Positions 26,208 to 36,118 of a stretch of DNA of 64,000 bases are shown here, one piece after another. The position numbers and the translations under genes were made by a program. The stretch lies in assembly GCA_030437565.1 (NCBI GenBank), contig CP129291.1, forward strand, positions 620,001 to 684,000, read 5' to 3'. Position 1 is the stretch's first letter; each line of letters begins with the position of its first letter. Source of the DNA: Terrilactibacillus sp. S3-3 (lineage in GTDB: Bacteria > Bacillota > Bacilli > Bacillales > Sporolactobacillaceae). The notes under the pieces were generated by a model that did not search any database, was not told where the DNA came from, and was given only the letters and a program-made list of their open reading frames with translations.

Positions 26208-26623
26208 TCAGTCCTCTGTATCCGGAAGGAAAATTTCACTGACTTCACTTTCCTGAATTCTATTTAGTAATACGAGTAAAAAGCCTTTGTCATATGTGAC
26301 TTGTTCCGGTTTTTGATGAACAGGGTAAGGCAATTGCACTTTTCGGACAAAAGAGCCTGTCGAAAATTCTTCGCGGGCGATCTTTTCATCAACAAGTTGC
26401 GGAATGTCCCCTTTCAAAGTGAGACTTTGATGATTAACAAATAGGTGGAAATTTTCTTTTTGGATCCCGGGTACGGCAATCACACAAGTGAGTGTCTCAG
26501 GCGTTTCGTAAATGTTTACCAGCGGCCAGTCTTTAACAAAGAATTCTTGGAAATCATGCCAAAAATCTTTTCCCACAAAGTCGCCCATCGTTTTTTTTTC
26601 CAATCCCTGAATTTGTTTTCCAA
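26208..26623 (-). CDS. Hsp20/alpha-crystallin small heat-shock protein
   Basis: ATP-independent holdase. The alpha-crystallin domain runs through VNIYETPETLTCVIAVPGIQ, LFVNHQSLTLKG, REEFSTGSFVRKVQLPYP and QVTYDKGFLLVLLNR. The N-terminus FWHDFQEFF is typical. The likely start is TTG 26623 behind AAGGAGG, reading MENKFRDWKKK, which needs one more A in the A9 run near 26591-26599; otherwise the frame starts at 26603. Length is about 138 residues. Distant relative of the B. subtilis CotM/YdfT type small heat-shock proteins. Confidence 0.8.
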
Positions 26624-26856
26624 TTTTTACTCCTCCTTTTATACCGGAAAACTTCCATATTCATACCAATTAGCCTTTTTTCTTTCATATTGAAAGTCTG
26701 CGTTTTGTCATTTGTTAAAGCCCATTGTTTTTTCCATATATACTATGGGCGATTGCCCCAAAAGGTGTTTCCTGTAATTGCCCGGGGCATAATTGAAACA
26801 AAAACAGGTTAAACTCAGAATTGATTTTTTAAAAATATAAAATGAGGTGTTAAGAA
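26624..26856. other. divergent intergenic region
   Basis: About 230 A+T-rich bases between the Hsp20 and aldehyde dehydrogenase genes. I see no firm promoter pair. GAGGTG at about 26843 is the ribosome binding site of the next gene. Confidence 0.35.
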
Positions 26857-28338
26857 GTGGCACAAGCTGTAACGGATATCAGCCCTCGGTTAGTTAAATT
26901 TCTGAGCGGCACAGTAAAAATGTATATTAATGGAGAATTTGTTGAGGCGAAAAACGGCGACATATTTGAATCCATCAATCCGGCAACGGGGGAGGTTCTC
27001 GCACATATTTGCAAAGCGGGAGTGGAAGACGTTGAAATCGCCGTCAATGCTGCCCGGCAAGCTTTTGATACAGGCCCATGGTCTAAGATGGGCACGGCGG
27101 AAAGAAGCCGAATCATTTATAAATTTGCCGAGCTGATGGAAGAACATAAAACCGAGCTGGCCCAACTGGAAACACTGGATAACGGCAAGCCGATCCGCGA
27201 AACGATGAACGCCGATGTGCCGCTGTCAATTGAGCATATCCGCTATTATGCCGGATGGTCAACAAAGTTATCTGGGCAGACGATTCCGGTACAGGGGAAT
27301 TATTTTAACTATACTCGTCATGAACCCGTCGGCGTTGTCGGCCAAATTATCCCCTGGAATTTTCCGCTATTAATGGCCGCATGGAAAATGGGCGCGGCGC
27401 TGGCCACAGGATGTACGATCATTCTTAAACCAGCAACCTATACCTCGTTATCCGTTCTCTATCTGGCCCAGCTTGCCGATGAAGCAGGATTCCCTAACGG
27501 TGTTTTCAACATTATTCCAGGCTCCGGCTCGGTCATTGGCGATGCACTTGTCAATCATCCAAAAGTAAACAAAATCGCCTTTACCGGGTCGACAGCGGTT
27601 GGCAAGTCGTTGATGGCCAAGGCGGCCGGTACAGTCAAACGGATCACGCTTGAACTTGGCGGAAAGTCCCCGAATATTATTCTTCCGGATGCGGATATGT
27701 CTAAGGCGATTCCGGGCGCGCTGCACGGGATCATGTTTAATCAAGGCCAAGTCTGCTGCGCGGGATCAAGGGTCTACATTCCGAAAAAGTCATATGACAA
27801 TGTCGTGTCCGATCTTGCCGATCTCGCCAGAAATATTAAGCAGGGCGAAGGGCTTGACCCGAAAACGGAAATGGGGCCGCTCGTTTCAAAAAGCCAGCAA
27901 AACGTCGTTTCCGGTTATATCGAAAAAGGCAGGGAAGAAGGCGCTGAACTGATTACAGGCGGGCGGCAAAGCGAAAAAGGCTACTTTGTTGAACCGACCA
28001 TTTTTACCAACGTTCAGGACAGCATGACGATTGCCAGAGAAGAAATCTTTGGCCCGGTTGTCGTCGCCATGCCTTTTGATGATTTGGATGATGTAATAGC
28101 CCGCGCTAATAATTCGAACTACGGTCTTGCGGCCGGCGTTTGGACACAAAATTTGAAATCGGCACATTATATGGCCAGCAAATTAAAAGCCGGAACAGTC
28201 TGGGTCAATTGTTATAATGTCTTTGATGCCGCCGCACCTTTTGGCGGTTACAAAGAATCCGGGCTGGGTCGGGAAATGGGATCCTACGCTCTGAATAATT
28301 ATACTGAAGTCAAGGATGTTTGGATCAACATGGATTGA
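26857..28338 (+). CDS. dhaS: NAD-dependent aldehyde dehydrogenase (DhaS-like)
   Basis: 493 residues, intact. Oxidises aldehydes to acids. The nucleotide-binding region includes IPWNFPLLMAAWKMGAALAT and FTGSTAVGKSLMAKAA, the general base Glu lies in LELGGKSPN, and the catalytic Cys is in NQGQVCCAGSRV. The C-terminal EEIFGPVV and PFGGYKESGLGREMG motifs are complete. The start is GTG 26857 behind GAGGTG. It resembles B. subtilis DhaS. No MerR-type dyad lies upstream, so it is not clearly part of the 11-21 kb regulon. A terminator follows at 28361. Confidence 0.9.
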   Translation: MAQAVTDISPRLVKFLSGTVKMYINGEFVEAKNGDIFESINPATGEVLAHICKAGVEDVEIAVNAARQAFDTGPWSKMGTAERSRIIYKFAELMEEHKTELAQLETLDNGKPIRETMNADVPLSIEHIRYYAGWSTKLSGQTIPVQGNYFNYTRHEPVGVVGQIIPWNFPLLMAAWKMGAALATGCTIILKPATYTSLSVLYLAQLADEAGFPNGVFNIIPGSGSVIGDALVNHPKVNKIAFTGSTAVGKSLMAKAAGTVKRITLELGGKSPNIILPDADMSKAIPGALHGIMFNQGQVCCAGSRVYIPKKSYDNVVSDLADLARNIKQGEGLDPKTEMGPLVSKSQQNVVSGYIEKGREEGAELITGGRQSEKGYFVEPTIFTNVQDSMTIAREEIFGPVVVAMPFDDLDDVIARANNSNYGLAAGVWTQNLKSAHYMASKLKAGTVWVNCYNVFDAAAPFGGYKESGLGREMGSYALNNYTEVKDVWINMD

Positions 28339-28360
28339 TCAGGTTTGAAAAATTTACAAG

Positions 28361-28397
28361 AAAAAGGCATCGCGATATTGGATTGCGGTGCCTTTCA
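28361..28397 (+). terminator. terminator of the aldehyde dehydrogenase gene
   Basis: AAAGGCATCGC pairs with GCGGTGCCTTT around a short A+T loop, followed by CATT. The T tract is short. Confidence 0.65.
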
Positions 28398-28439
28398 TTA
28401 CGTAGTGGAGACTCTGGTAATAGAGGGCCGGCATTTCGG

Positions 28440-28585
28440 GAAATTATTGAATCTGCGGCAGAAATCGGCAATCCGGGTGGGATCGGTGAATCCGTGATTG
28501 GAATTGTCGGCCTTGCCGAAGGAATCCGCGATATTGCGAGCAATCGGCAAACCTCCGCGAGCAATCGGCAAATCCCCCGTGAAGA
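28440..28585. repeat. degenerate 21-base tandem array (type D)
   Basis: GCGAGCAATCGGCAAA occurs at 28536-28551 and 28557-28572, exactly 21 bases apart. More degenerate relatives (GAAATCGGCAATCC, GGAATTGTCGGCC) lie to the left. It follows the aldehyde dehydrogenase terminator. Confidence 0.6.
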
Positions 28586-28732
28586 TTGGTCAACCGGCGG
28601 TATTTACAGACCGGTTTTTTTTATAACGAATCGGAGTATCGGCTCCGCATCGTTTGACAAAACGAAAGATAGCCGCACTCCGGTTATGATAAGATTTAGG
28701 GGACACTTTTATAGGGATTCGAGGATGAAAAC

Positions 28733-28987
28733 ATGAGCAAAAGGGACAATAAAAACAATCACCGCTCAAAATCGGCGGCCAATGGACTTAAGCCAGGGAA
28801 AAAACGCTTTATTGTCGATATTGGCGAAAGTCTGGAGGAATGCCTGGAGCAAATGAAAAAAGAAGGCTATGAACCAATTGCCCGAATTGAAAAGCCGGTG
28901 TTTAAGGAAGGCGATCACGGTCCGGAATATGCTGGACAGTACAGAATTATTGAGGGAAAATTCAAAAAAGAAAAAGGCGAACATTAA
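28733..28987 (+). CDS. yebG: NETI-motif protein YebG
   Basis: 84 residues. KRFIVDIGESLEECLEQMKK and EGYEPIARIEKPVFKEG, then YAGQYRIIEGKFKKEK, follow B. subtilis YebG, a small conserved protein of unknown function encoded just before the purine operon. GAGG lies upstream of ATG 28733. The first PurBox of the purE operator overlaps its last codons. Intact. Confidence 0.85.
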   Translation: MSKRDNKNNHRSKSAANGLKPGKKRFIVDIGESLEECLEQMKKEGYEPIARIEKPVFKEGDHGPEYAGQYRIIEGKFKKEKGEH

Positions 28988-29016
28988 CATCTTCGAGTTG
29001 CCTAACGTTCGATTTT
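28973..29016 (+). promoter_or_regulatory. candidate PurR operator of the pur operon (two inverted PurBoxes)
   Basis: AAAGGCGAACATT (28973-28985) and the inverted AACGTTCGATTTT (29004-29016) each match 11 of 13 positions of AWWWCCGAACWWT; 18 bases lie between them. The B. subtilis PurR operator has the same inverted pair before purE. Confidence 0.65.
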
Positions 29017-29020
29017 TAGG

Positions 29021-29049
29021 TTGCATTCGGGGAACAATGCTGATATGAT
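29021..29049 (+). promoter_or_regulatory. sigma-A promoter of the pur operon
   Basis: TTGCAT, 17-base spacer, TATGAT. Confidence 0.8.
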
Positions 29050-29074
29050 GAGTATGTCAAAAAAACATGGATGA

Positions 29075-29147
29075 ACCCTCATATATTTTTGGGAATATGG
29101 CCCATCTGTTTCTACCCGGCAACCGTAAATCGCCGGACTATGAAGGG
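29075..29147 (+). ncRNA. guanine-sensing purine riboswitch aptamer
   Basis: Core elements in order: P1 strand CCCTCATA, GAATATGG, J2/3 GTTTCTACC, P3 with CCGGCAACCGTAAATCG, and the closing GACTATG with GAAGGG completing P1. The discriminator base before TATG is C, as in guanine aptamers (adenine aptamers have T). Guanine binding would favour the downstream terminator and shut the operon. Confidence 0.93.
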
Positions 29148-29191
29148 GAATTCAAACGTTCTGCAAAAGAGCTGAGTTTTCAGTCTCGTGT

Positions 29192-29247
29192 GCCAGACGG
29201 TTTGTTTTCTCTTTTGCGGGAGAAACAGCTGTTCTGGGCTTTTTTAT
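29192..29247 (+). terminator. riboswitch-controlled terminator of the pur operon
   Basis: GCCAGACGG...TTTTCTC pairs with GAGAAA...TTCTGGGC, followed by TTTTTT, 45 bases after the aptamer and before purE. Confidence 0.75.
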
Positions 29248-29272
29248 GTCTAGATTTAGGAGGCTATGCATC

Positions 29273-29761
29273 ATGGAAGAGCAATTGGTTGGGGTTGTTA
29301 TGGGAAGCGTGTCGGACTGGGAGACGATGAAACACGCCTGCAACATACTGGATGAGCTGAATGTTCCGTATGAAAAGCAAGTCGTTTCCGCGCACCGCAC
29401 GCCGGATCTCATGTTCAGGTACGCCGAAACGGCGAGGGAACGCGGCTTGAAAGTGATTATTGCCGGCGCCGGCGGAGCTGCGCACCTCCCGGGAATGATT
29501 GCGGCCAAAACAACGCTGCCGGTCATTGGTGTTCCTGTCCAGTCGAAAGCGCTTAACGGCATGGATTCGCTGCTGTCAATCGTCCAAATGCGGCCCGGCG
29601 GCATCCCTGTCGCAACGGTTGCCATCGGCCGATCGGGTGCTGTCAATGCGGGGCTGCTTGCCGCCCAGTTTTTGTCGGCTTTTGACCCTTCACTTAAAGA
29701 GCGGCTCGATGATTACCGGCGTGCTTTGGAACAGAAAGTAAAGGAAAGTGATTTGGATTGA
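29273..29761 (+). CDS. purE: N5-carboxyaminoimidazole ribonucleotide mutase
   Basis: 162 residues, intact. Moves the carboxyl group of N5-CAIR to give CAIR. Motifs: [50 protein letters not shown] and [26 protein letters not shown] at 29259-29264 fixes ATG 29273. First gene of the purine operon, and its stop overlaps the TTG start of purK. VQMRPGG has one residue more than VQMPGG in B. subtilis. Confidence 0.97.
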   Translation: MEEQLVGVVMGSVSDWETMKHACNILDELNVPYEKQVVSAHRTPDLMFRYAETARERGLKVIIAGAGGAAHLPGMIAAKTTLPVIGVPVQSKALNGMDSLLSIVQMRPGGIPVATVAIGRSGAVNAGLLAAQFLSAFDPSLKERLDDYRRALEQKVKESDLD

Positions 29762-30911
29762 AACAGAAAACCATTTTGCCGGGAGAAACGATCGGTATTC
29801 TAGGCGGAGGACAGCTGGGAAGAATGATGGCGATTGCCGCCAAACAAATGGGGTACCGGACGGCTGTTTTGGATCCGACAGAAGACAACCCTTGCGCTCA
29901 GGTTTCCGATGTGTCAATCGTCGCGGACTACGGTGATCCGGACGCGGCCAAAAAATTGGGCGAACAGTCCGCCGTTATTACCTATGAGTTCGAAAACGTC
30001 GATTTGAATACGGTCAGTTATCTGCAAAATCATGCCTATTTGCCTCAAGGCCGCCGTTTGCTGGAAATCACGAAGAACAGGCTGAACGAGAAAGAGCGAT
30101 TGAACAGGCAGGCCTTCCGGTTGCGCCCTACCGTCCTGTCCGTTCGGCTGAAGAACTGGAAACTGCCGTGCGGGAGATCGGTTTCCCGTCCGTTTTAAAG
30201 ACAACACAGGGCGGTTATGACGGGAAAGGGCAGTATGTGCTTCGTTCGGAAGCTGATCTGCAGGAAGCGCTTCCGTATATTGGAAAGACTCCGTTTGAAC
30301 TGGAGAAATGGCTGGCATTTGATAAAGAAATCTCCGTCATTGTCGTCCGCAGCACGAACGGCGATATGTCTGTTTTTCCGGTTGCTGAAAATATTCACCG
30401 CAATAATAATATTTTACATCATACGATCGTACCGGCCCGCATCCCGGAAAATGTAAGCGAGCGGGCAGGCAGGCAGGCTTTGCAGCTGGCGGAGGCATTC
30501 GACCTTGTTGGCACGCTGGCCGTGGAAATGTTTTTAACGAAAGACGGGGAACTGTACGTCAATGAAACAGCTCCCAGACCGCATAATTCCGGGCATCACA
30601 CAATCAATGCCTGCGAAACGTCGCAGTTTGAACAACATGTCAGAGCTATTTGCGGCCTGCCGCTTGGCAAAACGACGCTATTGTCTCCAGTGATTATGGT
30701 CAACATTTTAGGGGAGCATTTGGAATCGGTCCTCGATAAGGTATCGCTGTTTTCCAATGCCCACCTGCATCTGTACGGCAAGGATAAGCCCAAGATCGGC
30801 CGGAAGATGGGCCATCTGACGCTGCTTGGCGATACGGTTCAGGATGCCATAGATAAAGCTGAAAAATTAGGAATATGGAAAATTGAACAGAAAGTGGGAC
30901 AAGATGCATGA
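29758..30911 (+). CDS. purK: N5-carboxyaminoimidazole ribonucleotide synthase, frameshifted
   Basis: ATP-grasp enzyme that carboxylates AIR with bicarbonate. The N-terminal [20 protein letters not shown] is the Rossmann-like part. After a shift near 30097 (restored [20 protein letters not shown]) come [18 protein letters not shown], the ATP-grasp loop, and [20 protein letters not shown], the metal and substrate site. The start is TTG 29758, overlapping the purE stop, with AAAGGA upstream. The stop overlaps purB (ATGA). About 383 residues. Confidence 0.95.
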
Positions 30912-32217
30912 TTGAAAGGTACACAAGACCTGAGATGGGCGCCATTTGGACAGAAGAAAACCGGTACAAAGCCTGGCTGGAAGTTGAAATTCTGGCTTGC
31001 GAAGCGTGGTCGGAACTTGGGGTCATTCCAAGAGAAGATGTGGAAAAACTTAGAGAGAAAGCGACTTTCACTGTCGAACGCATTCATGAAATTGAAAGAA
31101 ACACGGCATGATGTCGTCGCGTTTACAAGAACAGTTTCCGAATCACTGGGCGATGAAAAGAAATGGGTTCACTACGGCTTAACTTCGACCGATGTTGTCG
31201 ATACCGCCCAATCTTATCTTTTAAAGCAAGCGAACGACATCTTATTGAAAGACATTGAGCATTTTATCGATGTGATCAGGGCGAAAGCCGTTAAATACAA
31301 AAATACGATCATGATGGGGAGAACGCACGGTGTTCATGCCGAACCGACGACTTTTGGTCTTAAAATGGCGCTTTGGCATGAAGAAATGAAACGGAATCTC
31401 GCCCGGTTTAAGGAAGCGGCGGAAGATATCCGCGTCGGCAAGCTTTCCGGTGCGGTCGGTACTTATGCTAATATCGACCCGTTTGTGGAAAAATACGTGT
31501 GTGTGAACATCTTGGACTGCGGCCGGCGCCGATCTCCACGCAAACGCTGCAGCGCGATCGCCATGCCCACTACATGGCTACACTGGCTCTTATCGCGACA
31601 TCGATCGATTGAAAAATTTGCGGTTGAAATTCGCGGCTTGCAAAAATCGGAAATCCGCGAAGTCGAAGAATATTTTGCGAAAGGGCAAAAAGGCTCGTCG
31701 GCAATGCCTCACAAGCGCAATCCGATCGGCTCGGAAAATATGTGCGGCATGGCCCGCGTTGTTCGCGGCTATATGCAAACCGCATACGAAAACGTACCGC
31801 TTTGGCATGAACGCGATATCTCGCATTCATCGGCTGAAAGAATTATCCTGCCGGACGGGACGATCGCCCTGAATTACATGCTGAATCGATTTGCCAATAT
31901 CGTTGAAAAACTGACGGTTTTCCCGGAAAATATGCGCCGCAATATGAAACGGACATTCGGACTGATCTTTTCCCAACGGCTGCTGCTTAAACTGATCGAC
32001 AAAGGATTGAGCCGGGAAAAAGCTTACGACATTGTGCAGCCTAATGCAATGAAATCATGGGAAACGGAAACCCAGTTCAGAACCATTGTGGAAAACGATG
32101 AACGGATCACGGATCACCGGCCTTCTGACTGAGGAAGAGATTGACGACTGTTTTGATGAAACCTATCATTTGAAAAATGTCGATGTGATTTTCGACCGGC
32201 TTGGATTGAATGATTAA
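30908..32217 (+). CDS. purB: adenylosuccinate lyase, frameshifted
   Basis: Cleaves SAICAR and adenylosuccinate to release fumarate. [20 protein letters not shown] starts at ATG 30908; after one shift near 31108 come [20 protein letters not shown] and [20 protein letters not shown]. The fumarase-superfamily signature [17 protein letters not shown] is intact. Inside, a GT duplication near 31500 and a CGAT duplication near 31605 cancel each other and scramble about 35 residues; the correct frame there reads [21 protein letters not shown] seven-base duplication (GGATCAC twice, about 32105-32118) hides the end [20 protein letters not shown]...DRLGLND at 32217. Confidence 0.95.
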
Positions 32218-32274
32218 TCGGCTTTGCTCGTATAAAACTGCATGCCATTTAAAAAATGAAAAGAGGCCAAAACC

Positions 32275-32982
32275 ATGAGCCAGTTATTATATGAAGGAAA
32301 AGCAAAGAAAGTTTTTGCAACCGACGACCCGAACATTTTGAGAGTTGAATACAAAGATGACGCAACAGCTTTCAACGGAGCAAAAAAAGCCGTTTTCCCA
32401 GGAAAAGGCAAATTGAACAACGCGATCTGTTCAAAATTATTTGATGTTCTGAAGGCAAAAGGCATTCCCACTCATTTTGTTGAACGTCTTTCGGAAACCG
32501 AACAACGCGTCAAAGCAGTGGAGATTATTCCAATCGAAGTGGTTGTCCGGAATGTCGTTGCCGGCAGTCTCTCGAAACGGCTGGGCATAGAAGAAGGCAC
32601 GCCGATGGATCGGTCGTCGATCATTGAATTTTATTACAAAAACGACGAACTTGGCGATCCGCTGATTAATGACGATCATGCGAAGATGATCCATATTGCC
32701 ACGGATGCGGAAATGGCCGACATTCGCAAACAAGCCCAAGCCATTAACAGCGTGCTGACAACATTGTTTGACGGTGTCGGCATCACACTCGTCGACTTTA
32801 AACTGGAATTCGGCAAATTGAAATCGAATGGCGATATTGTTCTGGCTGATGAAATCTCTCCCGATACTTGCCGCCTTTGGGATAAGGAAACCCATGAAAA
32901 ACTCGACATGTGTGTCCGCCGCAACATTGCCGACCTGCCGGAAACCTATGAAAAACTATTGAGCCGTCTGGGGGATATCTAA
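32275..32982 (+). CDS. purC: phosphoribosylaminoimidazole-succinocarboxamide synthase
   Basis: 235 residues, intact. Joins CAIR and aspartate with ATP to make SAICAR. YEGKAKKVFATDDPNILRVE and YKDDATAFNG at the N-terminus form the ATP-binding SAICAR synthase fold, with PIEVVVRNVVAGSLSKRLGI and LADEISPDTCRLWDKE as the two signature motifs. AAGAGG lies before ATG 32275. The stop overlaps the purS start (TAATG). The 57-base gap after purB is the longest between purE and purM. Confidence 0.97.
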   Translation: MSQLLYEGKAKKVFATDDPNILRVEYKDDATAFNGAKKAVFPGKGKLNNAICSKLFDVLKAKGIPTHFVERLSETEQRVKAVEIIPIEVVVRNVVAGSLSKRLGIEEGTPMDRSSIIEFYYKNDELGDPLINDDHAKMIHIATDAEMADIRKQAQAINSVLTTLFDGVGITLVDFKLEFGKLKSNGDIVLADEISPDTCRLWDKETHEKLDMCVRRNIADLPETYEKLLSRLGDI

Positions 32983-33233
32983 TGAAAAAGGTAAAAGTTT
33001 TCATTACGTTGAAAGAAAGCGTGCTCGATCCGCAAGGCCAGGCCGTGAAAGAATCACTGCATAACATGGCTTACCAAAATGTCAAGGATGTCCGCATCGG
33101 CAAATATATCGAACTTGAAATGGAAGACGCGCCAAATCTTGAAGAAGAAATCGAAGCGCTGTGCGACAAGCTGCTGGCCAATACGGTTATCGAAAATTAT
33201 CGGTATGTCATTGAAGAGGAGGTTCACTCGTGA
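32982..33233 (+). CDS. purS: FGAM synthase subunit PurS
   Basis: 83 residues, intact. Small bridging subunit of the PurLQS complex that carries ammonia from PurQ to Pur[21 protein letters not shown] and [15 protein letters not shown] are family hallmarks. Overlaps purC and purQ by one and four bases, so the three are translationally coupled. Confidence 0.97.
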   Translation: MKKVKVFITLKESVLDPQGQAVKESLHNMAYQNVKDVRIGKYIELEMEDAPNLEEEIEALCDKLLANTVIENYRYVIEEEVHS

Positions 33234-33927
33234 AAACAGCGGTCATCGTTTTTCCAGGATCGAACTGTGACCAAGACATGTATTACGCGATTAAAGACGG
33301 GCTTCATGAACCGGTTGAATATGTCTGGCATACGGAAAGATCGCTGGACGGATTCGATGCGATCATGATTCCGGGCGGCTTCTCTTACGGCGATTATTTA
33401 CGCTCCGGTGCGATTGCCCGGTTCAGCAATATCATGCCGGCCGTCATTCAGGCGGCGAAAGACGGCAAGCCGGTTCTTGGGGTGTGCAACGGTTTTCAGA
33501 TTTTGCTGGAAGCAGGCTTATTGCCGGGCGCGATGCTCAGAAATAAAGCGCTCAAGTTCGTCTGCGAAACGGCCCGCCTGAAAGTGGAAAATAACACACA
33601 CTGTTCACATCGGCGTATGAAAAAAAAAAAAATGAAGTGATCCGCATTCCGATTGCGCACGGCGAAGGCAATTATTATTGCGATGACGAGACGCTGAAAA
33701 TGCTTCAAGATCAGCACCGGATCGTCTTTACCTATGCCGGCAGCAATCCGAACGGTTCACGGGCCAATATTGCCGGGATTATAAATGAATCCGGCAACGT
33801 TCTTGGCATGATGCCCCACCCTGAACGCGCGGCCGACGCTCTGCTCGGCAGCGATGACGGGCTTCGGCTATTTCAATCGATATTAACTCATTGGAGGGAA
33901 ACGTCCCATGCCGCTTACACATCTTGA
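33230..33927 (+). CDS. purQ: FGAM synthase glutaminase subunit PurQ, frameshifted
   Basis: Glutamine amidotransferase providing ammonia to PurL. GTG 33230 overlaps the purS stop. [37 protein letters not shown], and the nucleophile Cys in [17 protein letters not shown] are in the first frame. An AC duplication near 33598 and extra A in the run at 33619-33631 break it; the correct link would read [20 protein letters not shown]. The second frame holds the catalytic His/Glu in [11 protein letters not shown]. It overlaps the purL start by 20 bases. Confidence 0.95.
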
Positions 33928-36118
33928 ACCATCACCGAAACAAATCGAACGCGAAGGCATTTACCGGACAATGGGGCTGTCGGAAGAAGAGTATAAAAAG
34001 GTCAAACAATTGCTCGGCCGGCTGCCGAATTATACCGAAACTGGATTGTTTGCCGTGATGTGGTCCGAACACTGCAGTTACAAAACATCAAAACCTGTAC
34101 TAAAAACATTTCCTACTAAAGGCAGCCATGTGCTTCAGGGACCCGGCGAGGGCGCCGGGATTGTCGACATTGGCGACGATCAGGCGGTCGTTTTCAAAAT
34201 CGAGAGCCACAACCACCCTTCGGCGATTGAACCTTATCAAGGCGCGGCAACCGGCGTCGGCGGGATTATCCGCGATGTCTTCTCAATGGGTGCGCGGCCG
34301 ATCGCGATTTTAGATTCGCTTCGTTTCGGCGATTTGAAAAATCCCCGGGTGAAGTACCTTTTTGAACAGGTTGTCAGCGGCATCGCGGCCTATGGAAACT
34401 GCATCGGTATCCCGACGGTCGGCGGGGGAAGTAGCGTTCGACTCGTGCTATAATGGCAATCCGCTCGTCAACGCGATGTGTGTCGGGCTGATCAACCATG
34501 AGGATATTCAAGTCGGCCAGGCGCGCGGCATCGGCAATACGGTGATGTACGTCGGCGCCAGCACGGGACGCGACGGCATACACGGGGCCACATTTGCTCC
34601 GAAGAAATTACAAAAAAATCGGACGAAAAACGCTCGGCCGTGCAAGTCGGTGACCCTTTTATGGAAAAACTGCTTGTTGAGGCCTGCCTCGAACTGACGA
34701 AGCACGATGCGCTTGTCGGCATTCAAGATATGGGTGCGGCGGGGCTGGTCTCGTCTGCAAGTGAAATGGCCGCCAAAGCCGGCGTCGGGATTCATATGAA
34801 TCTGGACTTAATTCCGCAGCGCGAAACGAATATGACACCTTATGAAATGATGCTGTCGGAATCGCAGGAAAGAATGTTAATTGTTATAAAAAAAGGCAGC
34901 GAAGAAGAAATTAAAGCGATTTTTGCCAAATGGGGGCTGCACGCGGTCAGCGTCGGCGAAGTCATTGAAGAACAAGTGCTGCGACTCGAGCACAAGGGGA
35001 AAATCGTGGCTGATGTCCCGGCCGACGCACTGGCCGATGCCCCGCTCCGCTATGTTCCGGCAGCCGTTCCCGGCACTTACCGGGAAAATCAAGCGGCTCC
35101 GGCCTGGGTGCCTCAGATTAAGGATATCGCAGAAACGCTGACTCAGCTGCTCAAACAGCCAACCATTGCCAGCAAAGAATGGGTTTACCGGCAATATGAT
35201 TATATGGTGCAAACCAATACGGTTGTCCATCCGGGTTCGGATGCGGCGGTTGTCCGCGTCAGAGGCACGAATAAGGCAATCGCCATGACGACCGATTGCA
35301 ATGCAAAATATTTGAAACTCGATCCGGAAGTGGGCGGAGAAATTGCAGTGGCCGAGGCAGCGCGCAATATTGTCTGCTCCGGCGGCCTTCCTCTCGCGAT
35401 CACCGACTGTTTGAATTTCGGTAATCCGGAAAAACCGGAAGTTTTTTGGGAAATCAAACAAGCGGCGAAAGGGATGTCGGCGGCCTGCCTGTCTCTTAAT
35501 ACGCCGGTGATCAGCGGCAATGTGTCGCTGTATAATGAAACGGATCATGAAGCGATCGATCCGACGCCCGTTGTCGGCATGGTCGGTCTTGTTTGAACTG
35601 GAGCATATGACGACAACGGCCTTTAAAGAAGCGGGCCATGCCGTCTATGTCATCGGAGAGGCGAAACCGGAGTTCGGCGCCGGCGCCCTGCAGCTGCTTT
35701 TAAAAGGGAAGGCTTCCGGCAAGCCGCCGGCACTCGACCTGGATGTCGAAAGCAAGCGGCAGCGCCAGCTGCTTAGCGCGATCAAAGCCGGCTATGTTTC
35801 TTCCGCTCATGACGTCTCTGACGGCGGTCTGGCCGTTGCGCTCTGCGAGTCTGTTTTCGGAACGCCGTATGGTATGGATTTGCATTTTGACAGCGATCCA
35901 ATTGCTGAACTGTTCAGTGTGAAACGCAATCGCGGTTTGTTGTTTCTGTCCCGGAAGATGCGATGGAAGCCTTTGAGTCTACTGTAAATGACGCCGTTTT
36001 TGTCGGTCGTGTGACACGTAATGACGAGATTCATTTTGAATTTAATGATGCTGATATTGTGCTTAGCCGTCAAGAACTTGAAAAAGCATGGAAAGGGGCC
36101 CTGTCATGTTTTTTATGA
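33908..36118 (+). CDS. purL: FGAM synthase large subunit PurL, frameshifted
   Basis: Converts FGAR to FGAM with ATP and ammonia. [40 protein letters not shown] and [21 protein letters not shown] form the first active half; [20 protein letters not shown] and [17 protein letters not shown] come from the later parts. Four single lesions: an extra G near 34424 (correct: [20 protein letters not shown]), a lost T near 34592 ([20 protein letters not shown]), an extra T near 35594 ([20 protein letters not shown]) and a TG duplication near 35920 ([20 protein letters not shown]). The C-terminus is [14 protein letters not shown] at 36116-36118. It overlaps the purF start. Confidence 0.95.
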
